A stretch of DNA of 64,000 nucleotides, from NCBI RefSeq assembly GCF_022179545.1, contig NZ_AP025518.1, positions 5,890,001 to 5,954,000 on the forward strand, read 5' to 3'. The notes under the pieces are model-generated. The model saw only the letters and a program-made list of their open reading frames with translations. It made no database searches and had not been told where the DNA came from. The DNA comes from Mycolicibacterium fortuitum subsp. fortuitum (lineage in GTDB: Bacteria > Actinomycetota > Actinomycetes > Mycobacteriales > Mycobacteriaceae). The translations under genes were made by a program, and so were the position numbers. Below, piece after piece: positions 10,450-19,660 of the stretch (within the stretch, counting starts at the first letter, position 1; every line of letters begins with the position of its first letter).

Positions 10450-11045
10450 GTAGCCCAAAGCGCCTATGGCTGAACCCAATCGTGGTGACGTGCGCGGTCC
10501 TCGGCCTCGTTCTCGGCGCTATCGCCGGATTCCTTTTCCCGGTGTCGACGACCTATCGCGCAACCGCACAAGTGGCCCTGGTTCCTGGGCCGAACTTGAC
10601 CACCGCGGACGCGTCGGCCTACTGGGAGGTACTCACCCAAGGGCAGGTATCACGTACCGCGGCGGCCGTCTTCGCTGATCCGCGGTGGACATCCAGCGCC
10701 GCATCGGCGGCCGAAGTCGACGAATCGAGTCTCATCCTGACGGCCGGTGCAGTGCCCGACACCACCATGGTGTCGATCACGGCCGACGCGCCCTCCGAGC
10801 ACGCCGCGCGGGCCGCGGTGGCCGATCTTCTCGCAAAGGCCACACCTGAAGTCGCGGCCGTCTCGGCTCCGTTCCAGGTCCGCGTGGTGTCACCGCCGAG
10901 CGGCGCGTACGCGATGGTGACGCCACGCAGCCAGCTGATCCTGGCCGGTGCGCTCGCCGGACTGATGTTCGGTGCCGCAGTCGGAATCGGCGTCACCTGG
11001 TGGCGCTCACGCGAAAGCAACGCCTCCCACCGAAGCAACAAATAG
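10446..11045 (+). CDS. Wzz-like chain-length determinant protein
   Basis: 199 aa with one transmembrane helix near each end (about 12-32 and 164-187) and a periplasm-side middle. After the first helix comes TTYRATAQVALVPG and further on TTMVSITADAPSEHAARAA, the Wzz pattern of a beta strand followed by a helix with conserved small residues. Such proteins set the length of polymers made by Wzy. There is no cytoplasmic tyrosine-kinase domain. It overlaps the flippase stop by ATGA and ends 2 bases before the next start, so it lies in the same operon. Confidence 0.75.
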   Translation: MSSPKRLWLNPIVVTCAVLGLVLGAIAGFLFPVSTTYRATAQVALVPGPNLTTADASAYWEVLTQGQVSRTAAAVFADPRWTSSAASAAEVDESSLILTAGAVPDTTMVSITADAPSEHAARAAVADLLAKATPEVAAVSAPFQVRVVSPPSGAYAMVTPRSQLILAGALAGLMFGAAVGIGVTWWRSRESNASHRSNK

Positions 11046-11047
11046 CC

Positions 11048-12913
11048 GTGCCCGAGGTGACCCGCTCCAGCAGATGGATCGTCGGCGTCCTCGTTGTCAT
11101 GGTGATCGTCGAAATTGCCAACTTGTCCGAGGTAGCCAGCGCGTACACCTCGGCACCGCTGTTGAAAGCAGGTGTGGCCCTTGCCACCATCGCCTTGTGT
11201 CTGACACTGCGCGACCCCGCGGCGCGTGCCCGGCTCAATCGCTGGACGGTGGCCGGCGCCGCTTTGATCGGCATCTACGTGGCCGGGCAGGCGATCGCCA
11301 TGGTCGGCTCTGTCGACCTCACTGCCTCGTCGAGCGTCATGTATCGCTCTTCGGTGGACCTGGTGTACCTGTTCATCATTCTGATGTTCACCCAGATCAC
11401 CGGACGGCCGTGGGCAGTCGCCGCGGCTGTGGCCGCCACTTTGGCCGTGCTCTCGCTGTTGACCTTGGTCAGCTACCTGACGGGCGGAGTTCAGACGTTC
11501 GGAGGGCTGGCACAGATTTCCGCCGCACAGGGCGAATTGATCACGACACAGCGGTACAGCGGGCCCTATAACGACTCCAATTTCTGGGGCCGAGTACTGG
11601 TGATGGGCCTGCCCATGTCCTGGGCGCTGGCCTATCGCGCCCGCGGTGCCGCGCAGAAGCGACAGGCGCTGCTCTGGTTGTTGGCCGGTGCAGCCATATT
11701 GGTCGGGGTCTATCTGACCCAGTCCCGCGGAACGCAATTGTCAGCCGGACTCGCGGCGGTGGTGTGGTTCATCGCGTCGGGACAGCCGAAAAAGCTGGCG
11801 CTCGTCCCGCCCGCCGTGTTGGTGGCATTCGCGATCCCCGGTATCGGTGACCGGATGATTGCGCTGGTAAAGGACGTGCTCGGCGGGTCCGGTGGTCAGA
11901 GGAGCTACGACATCGACCCATCGGTCCTCGGCCGCGAGGCGTCCCAGGAGATGGCATGGCAGATGTTCCGGCACCGGCCCGCCTTCGGCTTCGGACCAGG
12001 GGCCTTCGGTGCGGAGGTGCCGTTTTACACCGACCGGGTGAAGACGGCCGTCAACGAAGGCCTCGTCGCCCCGCACAATCTCTACGCCCAACTCCTTGCC
12101 GAGACCGGGATGACCGGGCTGCTGACCTGGGGGCTCATGGTCGGCGGAGTCCTGACGATCGTGGCGCTGCGAATAGCCGCCGATCCCAGGTCGGTTGACC
12201 GCGCTCTGGCTGCCGCAACGCTCACCGGCATCATCACCTGGTCTGCAGCAAGTGTGTTTCTTCACCTGGCTTATTTCCGATCGTTCGCGATCGTGCTCGC
12301 CCTGGCCTGCGCACTGGGGCCGCCCGAACCCGTACGACCCGCGGTGATCCGCGGCATGGTGCGGACAACTGCGCTGTGGGCGGTGACTGTCATCGCCGGT
12401 GTCGCAGTTGCTGCGGGAAGTATGTTGACGGCGAGCACGCCCGCTGTGCGCGCCAGCCAGAAGGTCATCATGATGCCCGTCGGCCCGCTCGACGGCTGGG
12501 CTTCCTACGCGATGAATGTCCGTGCCCGAGAAGCGTTTCTGCCGACCATGGTCGAAGTCATGTACAACACCGAAGCACCTGCCGAAATAGACTCCGACTC
12601 GATTCGCGGTATCGCGACGTTCTCGGTCACCGCGTCCGATGCCGAGAGCGCCAAACGGCGGCTGGCCAATGCATTAGCGGTGTCCCGCACTCGAATCAAT
12701 GACAACATTGGCCCGATGCAGTACACCGTCGAGACCATCACCGGTGTGGAGTTGGAACGCACGTCCGTGCGTTCCAAGTCCGCTCTGCTCTACGCGGCAG
12801 CTTGGGGTTTGGTCGCGATGGTGATGACCCGCCTGCTGGCAGGCCGACTCGCGACCCGATTCTGGCCTCCCATACGCACGAGCTCGACTGAGCCGGCGGG
12901 GGCCGCGGTATGA
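11048..12913 (+). CDS. Wzy-like O-antigen polymerase/ligase with C-terminal Wzz-like module
   Basis: 621 aa from the GTG at 11048; a GTG at 11000 would add 16 residues overlapping the previous gene. About ten hydrophobic helices and a large loop with RQRYSGPYNDSNFWGRVL and HNLYAQLLAETGMTGLLTW match the O-antigen ligase/polymerase family, which joins repeat units outside the membrane. After helix ~450 there is an extracytoplasmic stretch (VRASQKVIMMPVG; ATFSVTASDAESAKRRLAN) and a last helix near 600: a layout and motif like a Wzz domain. The fusion suggests polymerase and length control in one chain, next to a free-standing Wzz-like protein. It overlaps the next start by ATGA. Confidence 0.78.
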   Translation: MPEVTRSSRWIVGVLVVMVIVEIANLSEVASAYTSAPLLKAGVALATIALCLTLRDPAARARLNRWTVAGAALIGIYVAGQAIAMVGSVDLTASSSVMYRSSVDLVYLFIILMFTQITGRPWAVAAAVAATLAVLSLLTLVSYLTGGVQTFGGLAQISAAQGELITTQRYSGPYNDSNFWGRVLVMGLPMSWALAYRARGAAQKRQALLWLLAGAAILVGVYLTQSRGTQLSAGLAAVVWFIASGQPKKLALVPPAVLVAFAIPGIGDRMIALVKDVLGGSGGQRSYDIDPSVLGREASQEMAWQMFRHRPAFGFGPGAFGAEVPFYTDRVKTAVNEGLVAPHNLYAQLLAETGMTGLLTWGLMVGGVLTIVALRIAADPRSVDRALAAATLTGIITWSAASVFLHLAYFRSFAIVLALACALGPPEPVRPAVIRGMVRTTALWAVTVIAGVAVAAGSMLTASTPAVRASQKVIMMPVGPLDGWASYAMNVRAREAFLPTMVEVMYNTEAPAEIDSDSIRGIATFSVTASDAESAKRRLANALAVSRTRINDNIGPMQYTVETITGVELERTSVRSKSALLYAAAWGLVAMVMTRLLAGRLATRFWPPIRTSSTEPAGAAV

Positions 12914-14103
12914 CGGACAATCGCACAGTCCTGGTTGAATTTTCACCGTCGGGTGGCCTTTTCCAGTTCGCCGCTCAACTCGGCAGCGCCCTGGCAGAGC
13001 ACGGGGACGAGGTCGAACTGTGGACCGGCCCAGACCCCGAAATCACCTCGGCAGAAGCCGGATACCCCATTCGCCCGGTGCTGCCCACCTGGCACCCCAA
13101 CGACAACCCGGACAGCGGTTACCTGGGATATCTGCTGCGCCGCGGGCGGCGGGCCGGCCAGTTGGTGCTGGCCTGGCTGGTGCTGGCGTACCAACTCCGC
13201 CGCCGGCCTCCGCGGGCGGTCCTGTTCTCACAATGGCGATTCACCTTCGAGCCGTGGTTCGTCGTAGCCATCTGCAAGGTCATGCCACGGACGGTCTTCG
13301 GCATCATCGCCCACGAGCCACTGCCTCGCTCCGATGCCAAGGACACCAGCAAGCCCAAGGAAGGCCGCCTGCTACAGGCGTCGTTCGCGGCCGCCTGGCG
13401 ACAGATGGACGTCGTGTTCGTGTTGGGACCCCAAACCCGGCAGATCGTCATCGACCACTGGCGGCCCAGTTGCGACGTCGTGGTGATTCCACATGGTGAC
13501 TCCGGTGCGTTGCATCGTGATCGCCCACCGGTACCGGTCGCCCAGACCGAACCAGTCGCTCTGTTTTTCGGCACGTGGACCACCTACAAGGGCATTGATG
13601 TCTTGATCGATGCCTTCGCACTGGTCAAAGCCGAGATGCCGGCCGCGCGCCTGATCATCGCAGGCGCTCTCAGCGCCGATGTGGATGCCGCAGATCTGCT
13701 CGCCCGGGCCGCCGCGATTGGAGTCGACGCCAGACCGGGCTATTGCGCGATGGACGAAGTCCCCGGGCTCGTTGAATCTGCCAGGGTCATGGTCACGCCC
13801 TATATCCGCGCCAGCGCCAGCGGCGTGGCCCACCTCGCCTACACATTCGGTCGTCCGGTCATCGGAACCACGGTCGGCGACCTACCCGCCGCCATCGAAG
13901 ACGGCATCACCGGGCTTCTGGTTCCGCCGAATGACGTCCTGAAGCTGGCTGACGCGATGCTGATGCTGCTGCGGGATCCGGAACTGGCCGCACGACTCGG
14001 AGCGGCAGGTCAGGCCGCGGTCCAGCGATCGTGGAGCGTTGCGGCAACCGCGGTCAGCGACACGGTGACCGCCGCTACCAAACGGGTCAGCCCGGAGTCG
14101 TGA
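12910..14103 (+). CDS. GT4 family glycosyltransferase
   Basis: 397 aa, GT-B fold. The N-terminus has EFSPSGGLFQFAAQLGSAL; the C-terminal Rossmann half has ALFFGTWTTYKGIDVLIDAF, LIIAGAL and PYIRASASGVAHLAYTFGRPVI. The usual acidic E-x7-E of GT4 is replaced by a serine/alanine-rich loop, so the donor may be unusual or binding altered. It presumably acts in cytoplasmic assembly of the repeat unit. The start overlaps the polymerase stop (ATGA at 12910); the next gene follows after 3 bases. Confidence 0.8.
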   Translation: MTDNRTVLVEFSPSGGLFQFAAQLGSALAEHGDEVELWTGPDPEITSAEAGYPIRPVLPTWHPNDNPDSGYLGYLLRRGRRAGQLVLAWLVLAYQLRRRPPRAVLFSQWRFTFEPWFVVAICKVMPRTVFGIIAHEPLPRSDAKDTSKPKEGRLLQASFAAAWRQMDVVFVLGPQTRQIVIDHWRPSCDVVVIPHGDSGALHRDRPPVPVAQTEPVALFFGTWTTYKGIDVLIDAFALVKAEMPAARLIIAGALSADVDAADLLARAAAIGVDARPGYCAMDEVPGLVESARVMVTPYIRASASGVAHLAYTFGRPVIGTTVGDLPAAIEDGITGLLVPPNDVLKLADAMLMLLRDPELAARLGAAGQAAVQRSWSVAATAVSDTVTAATKRVSPES

Positions 14104-14106
14104 GCC

Positions 14107-15114
14107 ATGGCGACCCATCGAGTCCGCTGGAAGATCGCCCTCATCACGCTCGCGGTGTTGGCCGCCATCATCATCGTCACGAGGAGCGCCGACGACGACC
14201 GCTCCCGGCACGGATTCGTGCAACCACCGACATCCGCTCTACCCCCATTGACCACGACGCCGCGATTACCTGCGATGCCGCAACCGTTCGCCGAGAACAG
14301 TCCTTTTCGGACACCGATTCCGGCGGACGCCGAAGCCGACCCCAACAGTGCGGCAATGATCAGCTCCGTCGGCTGGGATGACAGCGCCTACGTGTCGACC
14401 ATCGAATACGGGATCCCGATCTACACCGCGAACGCAGGCACCCCACGCTATTCCGTACCGTGCCTCATCACCACGTGGGGCCACTGTCCGTTCAATGGGC
14501 ACCGGGTGCCGATACCCGACGACGCACTACCACAGTACGGCTCAGACGGCTCAATGGTGGTGGTTGACCCGCAGAACCGAAAGATATACGAATTCTGGCG
14601 CGCCATGCGTGAAAAACACCGCTGGACAACCCAATTCGCTGCCGTGAATGACCTCGACGGCTCCGGCTGGGGCGGCGCCAGCACAGGTTCGGGCGCATCC
14701 CGGCTGGCTGGTGTCGTCCGAGTGGCGGAGATCGCGCAGGGCTCAATTCCGCATGCGCTGGCGATGGAGAGCAACAATGTGTGCGCCAAGATCTTTCGGC
14801 CGCCGGCTCTCAAGACCGACGGCCGGTCGACAAGATCCGACTGCATCCCCGAAGGTGCCCGCTTACAGCTGGACCCGAGCGTGGACATCGATTCCTTGGG
14901 GCTCGCACCGGCCGAGCGTTTCATGGCCGAAGCGCTCCAGCGCTACGGCGCATACATCACCGATGTCAGCGCATCCCCTCTGAGCATCAGCTTCGAGCGG
15001 GACAACACAGCACCCTCCGGAACCGTCGGGAAAACCTACAGCGACGCCGGAGTCCGATGGGACTATGACGGGATGACGGACATCCCTTGGAAGAAATTGA
15101 GGGTTCTCAAATGA
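14107..15114 (+). CDS. Exported protein of unknown family in the polysaccharide operon
   Basis: 335 aa. One hydrophobic helix (about 10-24, IALITLAVLAAIIIV) after a basic start is a signal anchor; a proline/threonine-rich linker follows, then a globular domain (about 75-335). Recognisable features are YGIPIY, CLITTWGHCPFNGH with two cysteines, GSDGSMVVVDPQNRKIYEFW and GGASTGSGASRLAG. I do not recognise the family with confidence; the histidine/aspartate-rich beta segments could suit a polysaccharide lyase or binding protein. Its place between glycosyltransferase genes, with ATGA overlap to the next, implies a job on the polymer outside the cell. Confidence 0.7.
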   Translation: MATHRVRWKIALITLAVLAAIIIVTRSADDDRSRHGFVQPPTSALPPLTTTPRLPAMPQPFAENSPFRTPIPADAEADPNSAAMISSVGWDDSAYVSTIEYGIPIYTANAGTPRYSVPCLITTWGHCPFNGHRVPIPDDALPQYGSDGSMVVVDPQNRKIYEFWRAMREKHRWTTQFAAVNDLDGSGWGGASTGSGASRLAGVVRVAEIAQGSIPHALAMESNNVCAKIFRPPALKTDGRSTRSDCIPEGARLQLDPSVDIDSLGLAPAERFMAEALQRYGAYITDVSASPLSISFERDNTAPSGTVGKTYSDAGVRWDYDGMTDIPWKKLRVLK

Positions 15115-16253
15115 AGCCGATTCGGGTGCTCACCTTGATCGACGGGTTCCGGATGGGCGGCGCTGAAACACTTTTGGCGCCACTGGCCGTCGCAATGCGT
15201 GAGACCGACGTCGACATGGAATTCGTCGGCCTGGACAGTGCCGCAGTCAACTCCGAGAAGACCTTGGCCATCCTCGCCGAAGCGGGCGTACACCCGCGCT
15301 CGCTCGGAATCACCCGCCTGCTGGACCCCACCGGTATTCCCCGTCTGGCCGGCGAGATCAGACGCGGAGGCTACGACCTGGTGCACACACATCTGGAAAT
15401 GTCAGCCAGCTTCGCGGTACCGGCAGCAAAACTCACCGGCCGTCCCGTTGTATGTACGTTCCACCACGTGACCGAACGGTGGCCCGGCCTCGAATACTGG
15501 CGCGAACACGTTGCCACCAAAGCCGCCACGCTGGGCGACCGCGTGTTGTTCGTCTCCGAGGCCAGCCGGGTGTCGTGGGCGAAGGTGCATCGTCGAGGCA
15601 GGGCTGCCGCCAACTGGGACGTGCTGCACAACGGGATCGACGTCAGCAACTTCCGCCCTGGCGAAGCCGACCCGGCCGTGCGTCACGAACTCGGCGGTGG
15701 GCCTGGACCTTTGGTTGTACTACCAGCCGCCTTCCGCGACTTCAAGGGGATACCGGTGGCGATCAAGGCCTGGCCGCTGGTCTTGCACAAACACCCAAAT
15801 GCCATCTTGTCGCTGGTGGGGGGCGGTGAGGAAGAGAACCAATACCGCAGGCTCGTCAGCGACCTACGTTTGACCGACTCGGTGATATTCGCCGGCGTTC
15901 GCTCCGACATGCCACAGGTGTACCGGGCTGCGGACGTCATTCTGCTGCCGTCGGTCTACGGTGAGAACCTGCCGACCGTGTTGATCGAGGCGTCGGCGTC
16001 GGGCAAGGCCATCGCCGCGTCCAGGATCGGCGGCATCCCAGACATCATTGTCGACGGCTCCACTGGTCTCTTGTTCGAGCCCAACAATCCCACTGCGCTG
16101 GCCGACACCGTCACACGGTTGCTGAGCGATCCTCAACTTCGGGCGTCGCTGGGTCCGCCGGCAATCAAGCGCGCCCACACCGAGTTCTCAGCGACAACGT
16201 GGGCGCACCGACTGCAAGAGCTCTACACCGAACTGATCGAGCGCAAGCGTTGA
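15111..16253 (+). CDS. GT4 family glycosyltransferase
   Basis: 380 aa. Typical GT-B: N-terminal LIDGFRMGGAETLLAPL (glycine-rich acceptor loop), VHTHLE, CTFHHVTERW, HNGIDVSNF, then GENLPTVLIEASASGKAI with the E-x7-E donor motif and SRIGGIPDIIVDG. It probably transfers a hexose in repeat-unit assembly. The ATG at 15111 overlaps the previous stop (ATGA); the last bases overlap the TTG start of the next glycosyltransferase (TTGA). Confidence 0.9.
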   Translation: MKPIRVLTLIDGFRMGGAETLLAPLAVAMRETDVDMEFVGLDSAAVNSEKTLAILAEAGVHPRSLGITRLLDPTGIPRLAGEIRRGGYDLVHTHLEMSASFAVPAAKLTGRPVVCTFHHVTERWPGLEYWREHVATKAATLGDRVLFVSEASRVSWAKVHRRGRAAANWDVLHNGIDVSNFRPGEADPAVRHELGGGPGPLVVLPAAFRDFKGIPVAIKAWPLVLHKHPNAILSLVGGGEEENQYRRLVSDLRLTDSVIFAGVRSDMPQVYRAADVILLPSVYGENLPTVLIEASASGKAIAASRIGGIPDIIVDGSTGLLFEPNNPTALADTVTRLLSDPQLRASLGPPAIKRAHTEFSATTWAHRLQELYTELIERKR

Positions 16254-17455
16254 GCGGCAAGCAGATCGACTACCTGGTTTCCCGGTTCCCGGTCACCTCC
16301 GAAACGTTCATCGTCAGGGAACTCGATGCCTTGTCTGCTGACGGCCGCCAGCTGGGGCTGCGATCCCTGTTCCCGTCACCGGATCCGCAAGTCCACGACA
16401 TTGCCCGGCCGTGGGTCGACAAGTTGGTGCGCCCCGGTGTCGGAGCGAGTATCGCCGGGCTGCTGTGGGCCCTGATCCGGCACCCCGTCATCACATCGTC
16501 GATCTTCTTCGATGTGACGCGGGGTTACGCCACCCGGCCCAACCTGCTGATCCGCGCCCTCGCCACCATCCCGATCGCCACCGCGCACGCCCGCGATCTC
16601 CACTCAGCGGGCATCTCACGCCATGTCCACGCCCACTACGCCACGTATCCGGCGCTGGCCGCATGGATCTGTTCGCGACTGGTGGGTGTCAGCTACAGCA
16701 TCACGATTCACGCGCACGACCTGTACGTGGACCAGTCGATGCTGGGCCGCAAACTCGACGGCGCGGAGTTCATCGTCACCGTGTCGGATTACAACCGGCG
16801 ACTTCTGGAGCGATACACCGAGACCCCCGTCCACGTCATCCATGCCGGAATCAATACCTCTGCATACCCATTCAACCCGAGGAGAATCCCCGACCACGGC
16901 CCGATCAACGCCCTGTGCGTCGCCTCGCTGCAGGAGTACAAGGGCCACGAAGTGCTATTGCGTGCGTTAGCTCTCGGCGGCTCCGTCGTCGAGCGGATCG
17001 AGCTGGACTTGATCGGCGACGGACCGCTCCGCAACGAATTGCAGGATCTGGCAACCGAGCTCGGGCTGAGCTCGCGGGTACGGTTCCACGGTGGCCAGTC
17101 TGAGACGGTTGTCAGGCAGGCACTGGCCGAGGCTGACCTCTTCGTGTTGCCGAGCGTTGTCGCCGCCGACGGTCAGATGGAGGGACTGCCCGTCGCTCTC
17201 ATGGAGGCGCTCGCCAGCGGAATACCTACCGTGTCGACGCGCTTGTCCGGTATCCCGGAGTTGTTGATACCCGAGCAGACTGGATTTCTCGCAGTCCCCG
17301 GTGACGCGCAGAGCCTGCATGACACATTGGAACAGCTGCTCGCGTCGGGCCCGGCACTCGACGAGTACGAGCGCGCAGGACGCCATCTGGTCGAGCGGGA
17401 ATTCGACATCAACGCAACGACAGCCGCGCTGCGCGCCCTGTTGGCGACGATCTGA
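16250..17455 (+). CDS. GT4 family glycosyltransferase (TTG start)
   Basis: 401 aa. The start YLVSRFPVTSETFIVREL, HAHYATYPALAAW, ITIHAHDLYVD, GPLRNELQDLATELGL and EGLPVALMEALASGIPTV are classic for GT4 colanic-acid/capsule type transferases. No ATG or GTG fits; the TTG at 16250 overlaps the previous stop as TTGA and places the conserved YLVSRFP motif about 8 residues in, so I chose it. It is the last gene of the plus-strand assembly operon and converges on the tandem hydrolase gene with a 13-base gap. Confidence 0.88.
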   Translation: MSGKQIDYLVSRFPVTSETFIVRELDALSADGRQLGLRSLFPSPDPQVHDIARPWVDKLVRPGVGASIAGLLWALIRHPVITSSIFFDVTRGYATRPNLLIRALATIPIATAHARDLHSAGISRHVHAHYATYPALAAWICSRLVGVSYSITIHAHDLYVDQSMLGRKLDGAEFIVTVSDYNRRLLERYTETPVHVIHAGINTSAYPFNPRRIPDHGPINALCVASLQEYKGHEVLLRALALGGSVVERIELDLIGDGPLRNELQDLATELGLSSRVRFHGGQSETVVRQALAEADLFVLPSVVAADGQMEGLPVALMEALASGIPTVSTRLSGIPELLIPEQTGFLAVPGDAQSLHDTLEQLLASGPALDEYERAGRHLVEREFDINATTAALRALLATI

Positions 17456-17468
17456 GGAGACGGCGTAC

Positions 17469-19181
17469 TCAGAGCTGGTCGGCAAACTCACGACGCGTGG
17501 CAGCCAGCAAATACTGTCGGATGAAGTTCTGCAAGCCGCGATGTAGCACGGCATGGTCACCGGCGGGTGCCTGCGTCAACTTCGGCGCCCAACCGCGGCG
17601 CGCCAGCCGCTTGGCTCCGATCGGGCCGCGATGCCCCACGTACCAATCGAAATCCATCGGTGACAGTACGAGTTCAGTGGGCACTCCGCTCTCTCCGAGC
17701 GCTGCGAGGAGCACCTCTGGCGCTTGCGTATAACCGAGCCGACCGAGTAGCAACCAACCCTGATAGGGCAGCCAATTCCGCAGGCCTTGCTTCACCAGGC
17801 CCCACAGCCGTCGCTGCCCAGTGTTCTCATCGCCGGCCGCATCGTCTGAAACGTCATCGGTGACCTGCGCGATCCGTTCCGACCCGCCCTCGGAACGCCG
17901 CAACGAATACAGCAGGATGTTGACCAGGACCACCAGTCGCGCTCCGCGCTCCAAACCCCCATAGGCGGAATTCCAAGCACCCGAGCAGATTCCGGTCATG
18001 ATCAACCGCTCGGGCGGCACCCCCAGCGCGTCGACCGCATCGGTGACATCAGCTTTGGCGACCGGCGAGTGCATCCACGGGAAGTCTTCGGTGGCGATGC
18101 CGGTGTCACCGACCCCACGACGGTCGTAGCGGACCACACTCACGCCGAGAGCGGCGAGTTGGCGAGCCGTATCCGGCCAGATTCGCCCGGAACCCACCCG
18201 GTGCTCGCATGCGGTGTTGTGGAACAACACTGTGGGGCCGCCTGCGGGTGTACCGGCGAGCTCGGTACGGATGGCAAACAGCCGGTTGGCACCGAGTTCG
18301 ATGATCGATTCGGTTACCGTCCGACCGTCGGGCAACCTGTCGACCACTGCCCGGTCGGCAAACACCGGCTGGAACGAACCGGCCTCCGATGGCAGATTGT
18401 CGTCCAGCCATTTCTCGATCGTCGCCAAGGTGTCCATCGGAATCTTCACCACGATGCTGGGTGGTTCGACGAATTCGGGCTGCCCGGCAATTTCCTGGAC
18501 CGCGCAATTTCGTGCTGCGCGCAGGTCTGCGAGCCTCCGATCCTCGGCGTGTTCCGGACGGATCAGCACCAGTGCCGGCGTCGATCCTGCAGCTGCCGGC
18601 ATCTTCAGCGCGCGCAGGCCGGCGGCGGCAGTCGTAGAGAGAGTTATGCCCAGGAGCGGCACCGTGCCCGGTTCTGGCGGCAATTCGTCTGCGTCTTGCC
18701 CACCGACCGTCATCTGGTAAAGCGCCTGTTGTTCGCGCAGGTAGCGGCGACCATCGGTGGCCGGATCCCACAAGATCAGCCCGTCAAGGCCCTCGATCGA
18801 GGCGGCTGCTGTCGCTGCCAGCAAGGCACCGACCCTCAGACCGATCAGTGCCACGCTCTGCGCTCCGGACGCACGCAGATAGTCCACCGCAGTCTGGATG
18901 CTCTCCAGGTAGCCCTCCACGGCGCTGTCCCGGCATTGATCAGCCGTCGAATCCCCGGTGCCTCGATAATCGAAGCGCAACACGGCAAATCCCCTGCTGC
19001 ACAGGTGCTGTGCCAGCAGCTTCAAACCGCGATAGGTGTCCAGGTGCTGCCGGCCGAGCGGTGGACAGATGACCACACCCGCTCGGGCCACCCCGTCGCC
19101 AGGCACATGCAAAACACCGAAAAGCCGCGCTTCTTCGGGGCCGAACCAAGTCGGCACCCCTTGCCTGCTGCTATCAGCCAT
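17469..19181 (-). CDS. Tandem alpha/beta-hydrolase fusion, exosortase-A-locus type
   Basis: 570 aa made of two alpha/beta-hydrolase domains (about 1-265 and 270-570). Domain 1 has VLRFDYRGTGDS and, at the nucleophile elbow, GLRVGALLA (114-122), with Arg116 instead of serine. Domain 2 has VVRYDRRGVGDTG and GICSGAW (397-403), with Cys399 at the nucleophile position. These two elbow types recall the hydrolase 2 and hydrolase 1 families that sit in exosortase-A exopolysaccharide loci of Proteobacteria; that match is from memory. It follows the phosphopantetheinyl transferase gene by 69 bases. The function may be in acyl or aminoacyl transfer rather than hydrolysis. Confidence 0.72.
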   Translation of the reverse strand: MADSSRQGVPTWFGPEEARLFGVLHVPGDGVARAGVVICPPLGRQHLDTYRGLKLLAQHLCSRGFAVLRFDYRGTGDSTADQCRDSAVEGYLESIQTAVDYLRASGAQSVALIGLRVGALLAATAAASIEGLDGLILWDPATDGRRYLREQQALYQMTVGGQDADELPPEPGTVPLLGITLSTTAAAGLRALKMPAAAGSTPALVLIRPEHAEDRRLADLRAARNCAVQEIAGQPEFVEPPSIVVKIPMDTLATIEKWLDDNLPSEAGSFQPVFADRAVVDRLPDGRTVTESIIELGANRLFAIRTELAGTPAGGPTVLFHNTACEHRVGSGRIWPDTARQLAALGVSVVRYDRRGVGDTGIATEDFPWMHSPVAKADVTDAVDALGVPPERLIMTGICSGAWNSAYGGLERGARLVVLVNILLYSLRRSEGGSERIAQVTDDVSDDAAGDENTGQRRLWGLVKQGLRNWLPYQGWLLLGRLGYTQAPEVLLAALGESGVPTELVLSPMDFDWYVGHRGPIGAKRLARRGWAPKLTQAPAGDHAVLHRGLQNFIRQYLLAATRREFADQL

Positions 19182-19250
19182 GAATCACCGGAATTTTCAG
19201 GTCACTCAGCCGCACCTCGCGATTTTAGCCAAGTCGTTTCGATGTCATTA

Positions 19251-19655
19251 CTACTCAGCGCAAACTGCGACCACGACAGCCGCTGCGTGACAGTCGGTGT
19301 GGGTTATCGATACCGAGACCTCTTGCCACTGCTGTTCTGCAGCCAATTGCGCTGCCGAACCGGTCAGCCGCAACGTCGGCAGCCGATCTGAGATGACAAG
19401 TTCGATTTCGAGCGGGACGAACGCGGCGTCCGGCCGTCCGAATGCCTTGATGGCCGCCTCTTTGGCGGCGAACCGGGCAGCCAGCCGCGCCACCCGATCA
19501 GGACCGGTACAGGTGGCGACCTCGCCGGGGGTGTAGATCCTGGTCAGGAAGCGGTCATCGAACGAGGTCAACGAATTTTCGATTTCCCCGACCGCCACCA
19601 CATCGCACCCGACACGAATGCGGTGCCCAGGCAAATCGAAGTCCGGCGGCTCCAC
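19251..19655 (-). CDS. AcpS-type phosphopantetheinyl transferase
   Basis: 134 aa. It attaches the 4'-phosphopantetheine arm of CoA to a carrier-protein serine. The AcpS signatures are present: GCDVV with Asp18, and RFAAKEAAIKAFG with Lys65-Glu66 as metal and CoA ligands. The C-terminal SITHTDCHAAA matches the usual S-[IL]-[ST]-H strand. It lies 5 bases after the carrier-protein stop, so the natural substrate is probably that carrier. A housekeeping AcpS is expected elsewhere in a mycobacterial genome, making this a dedicated copy. Confidence 0.88.
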   Translation of the reverse strand: MEPPDFDLPGHRIRVGCDVVAVGEIENSLTSFDDRFLTRIYTPGEVATCTGPDRVARLAARFAAKEAAIKAFGRPDAAFVPLEIELVISDRLPTLRLTGSAAQLAAEQQWQEVSVSITHTDCHAAAVVVAVCAE

Positions 19656-19660
19656 CTGGT

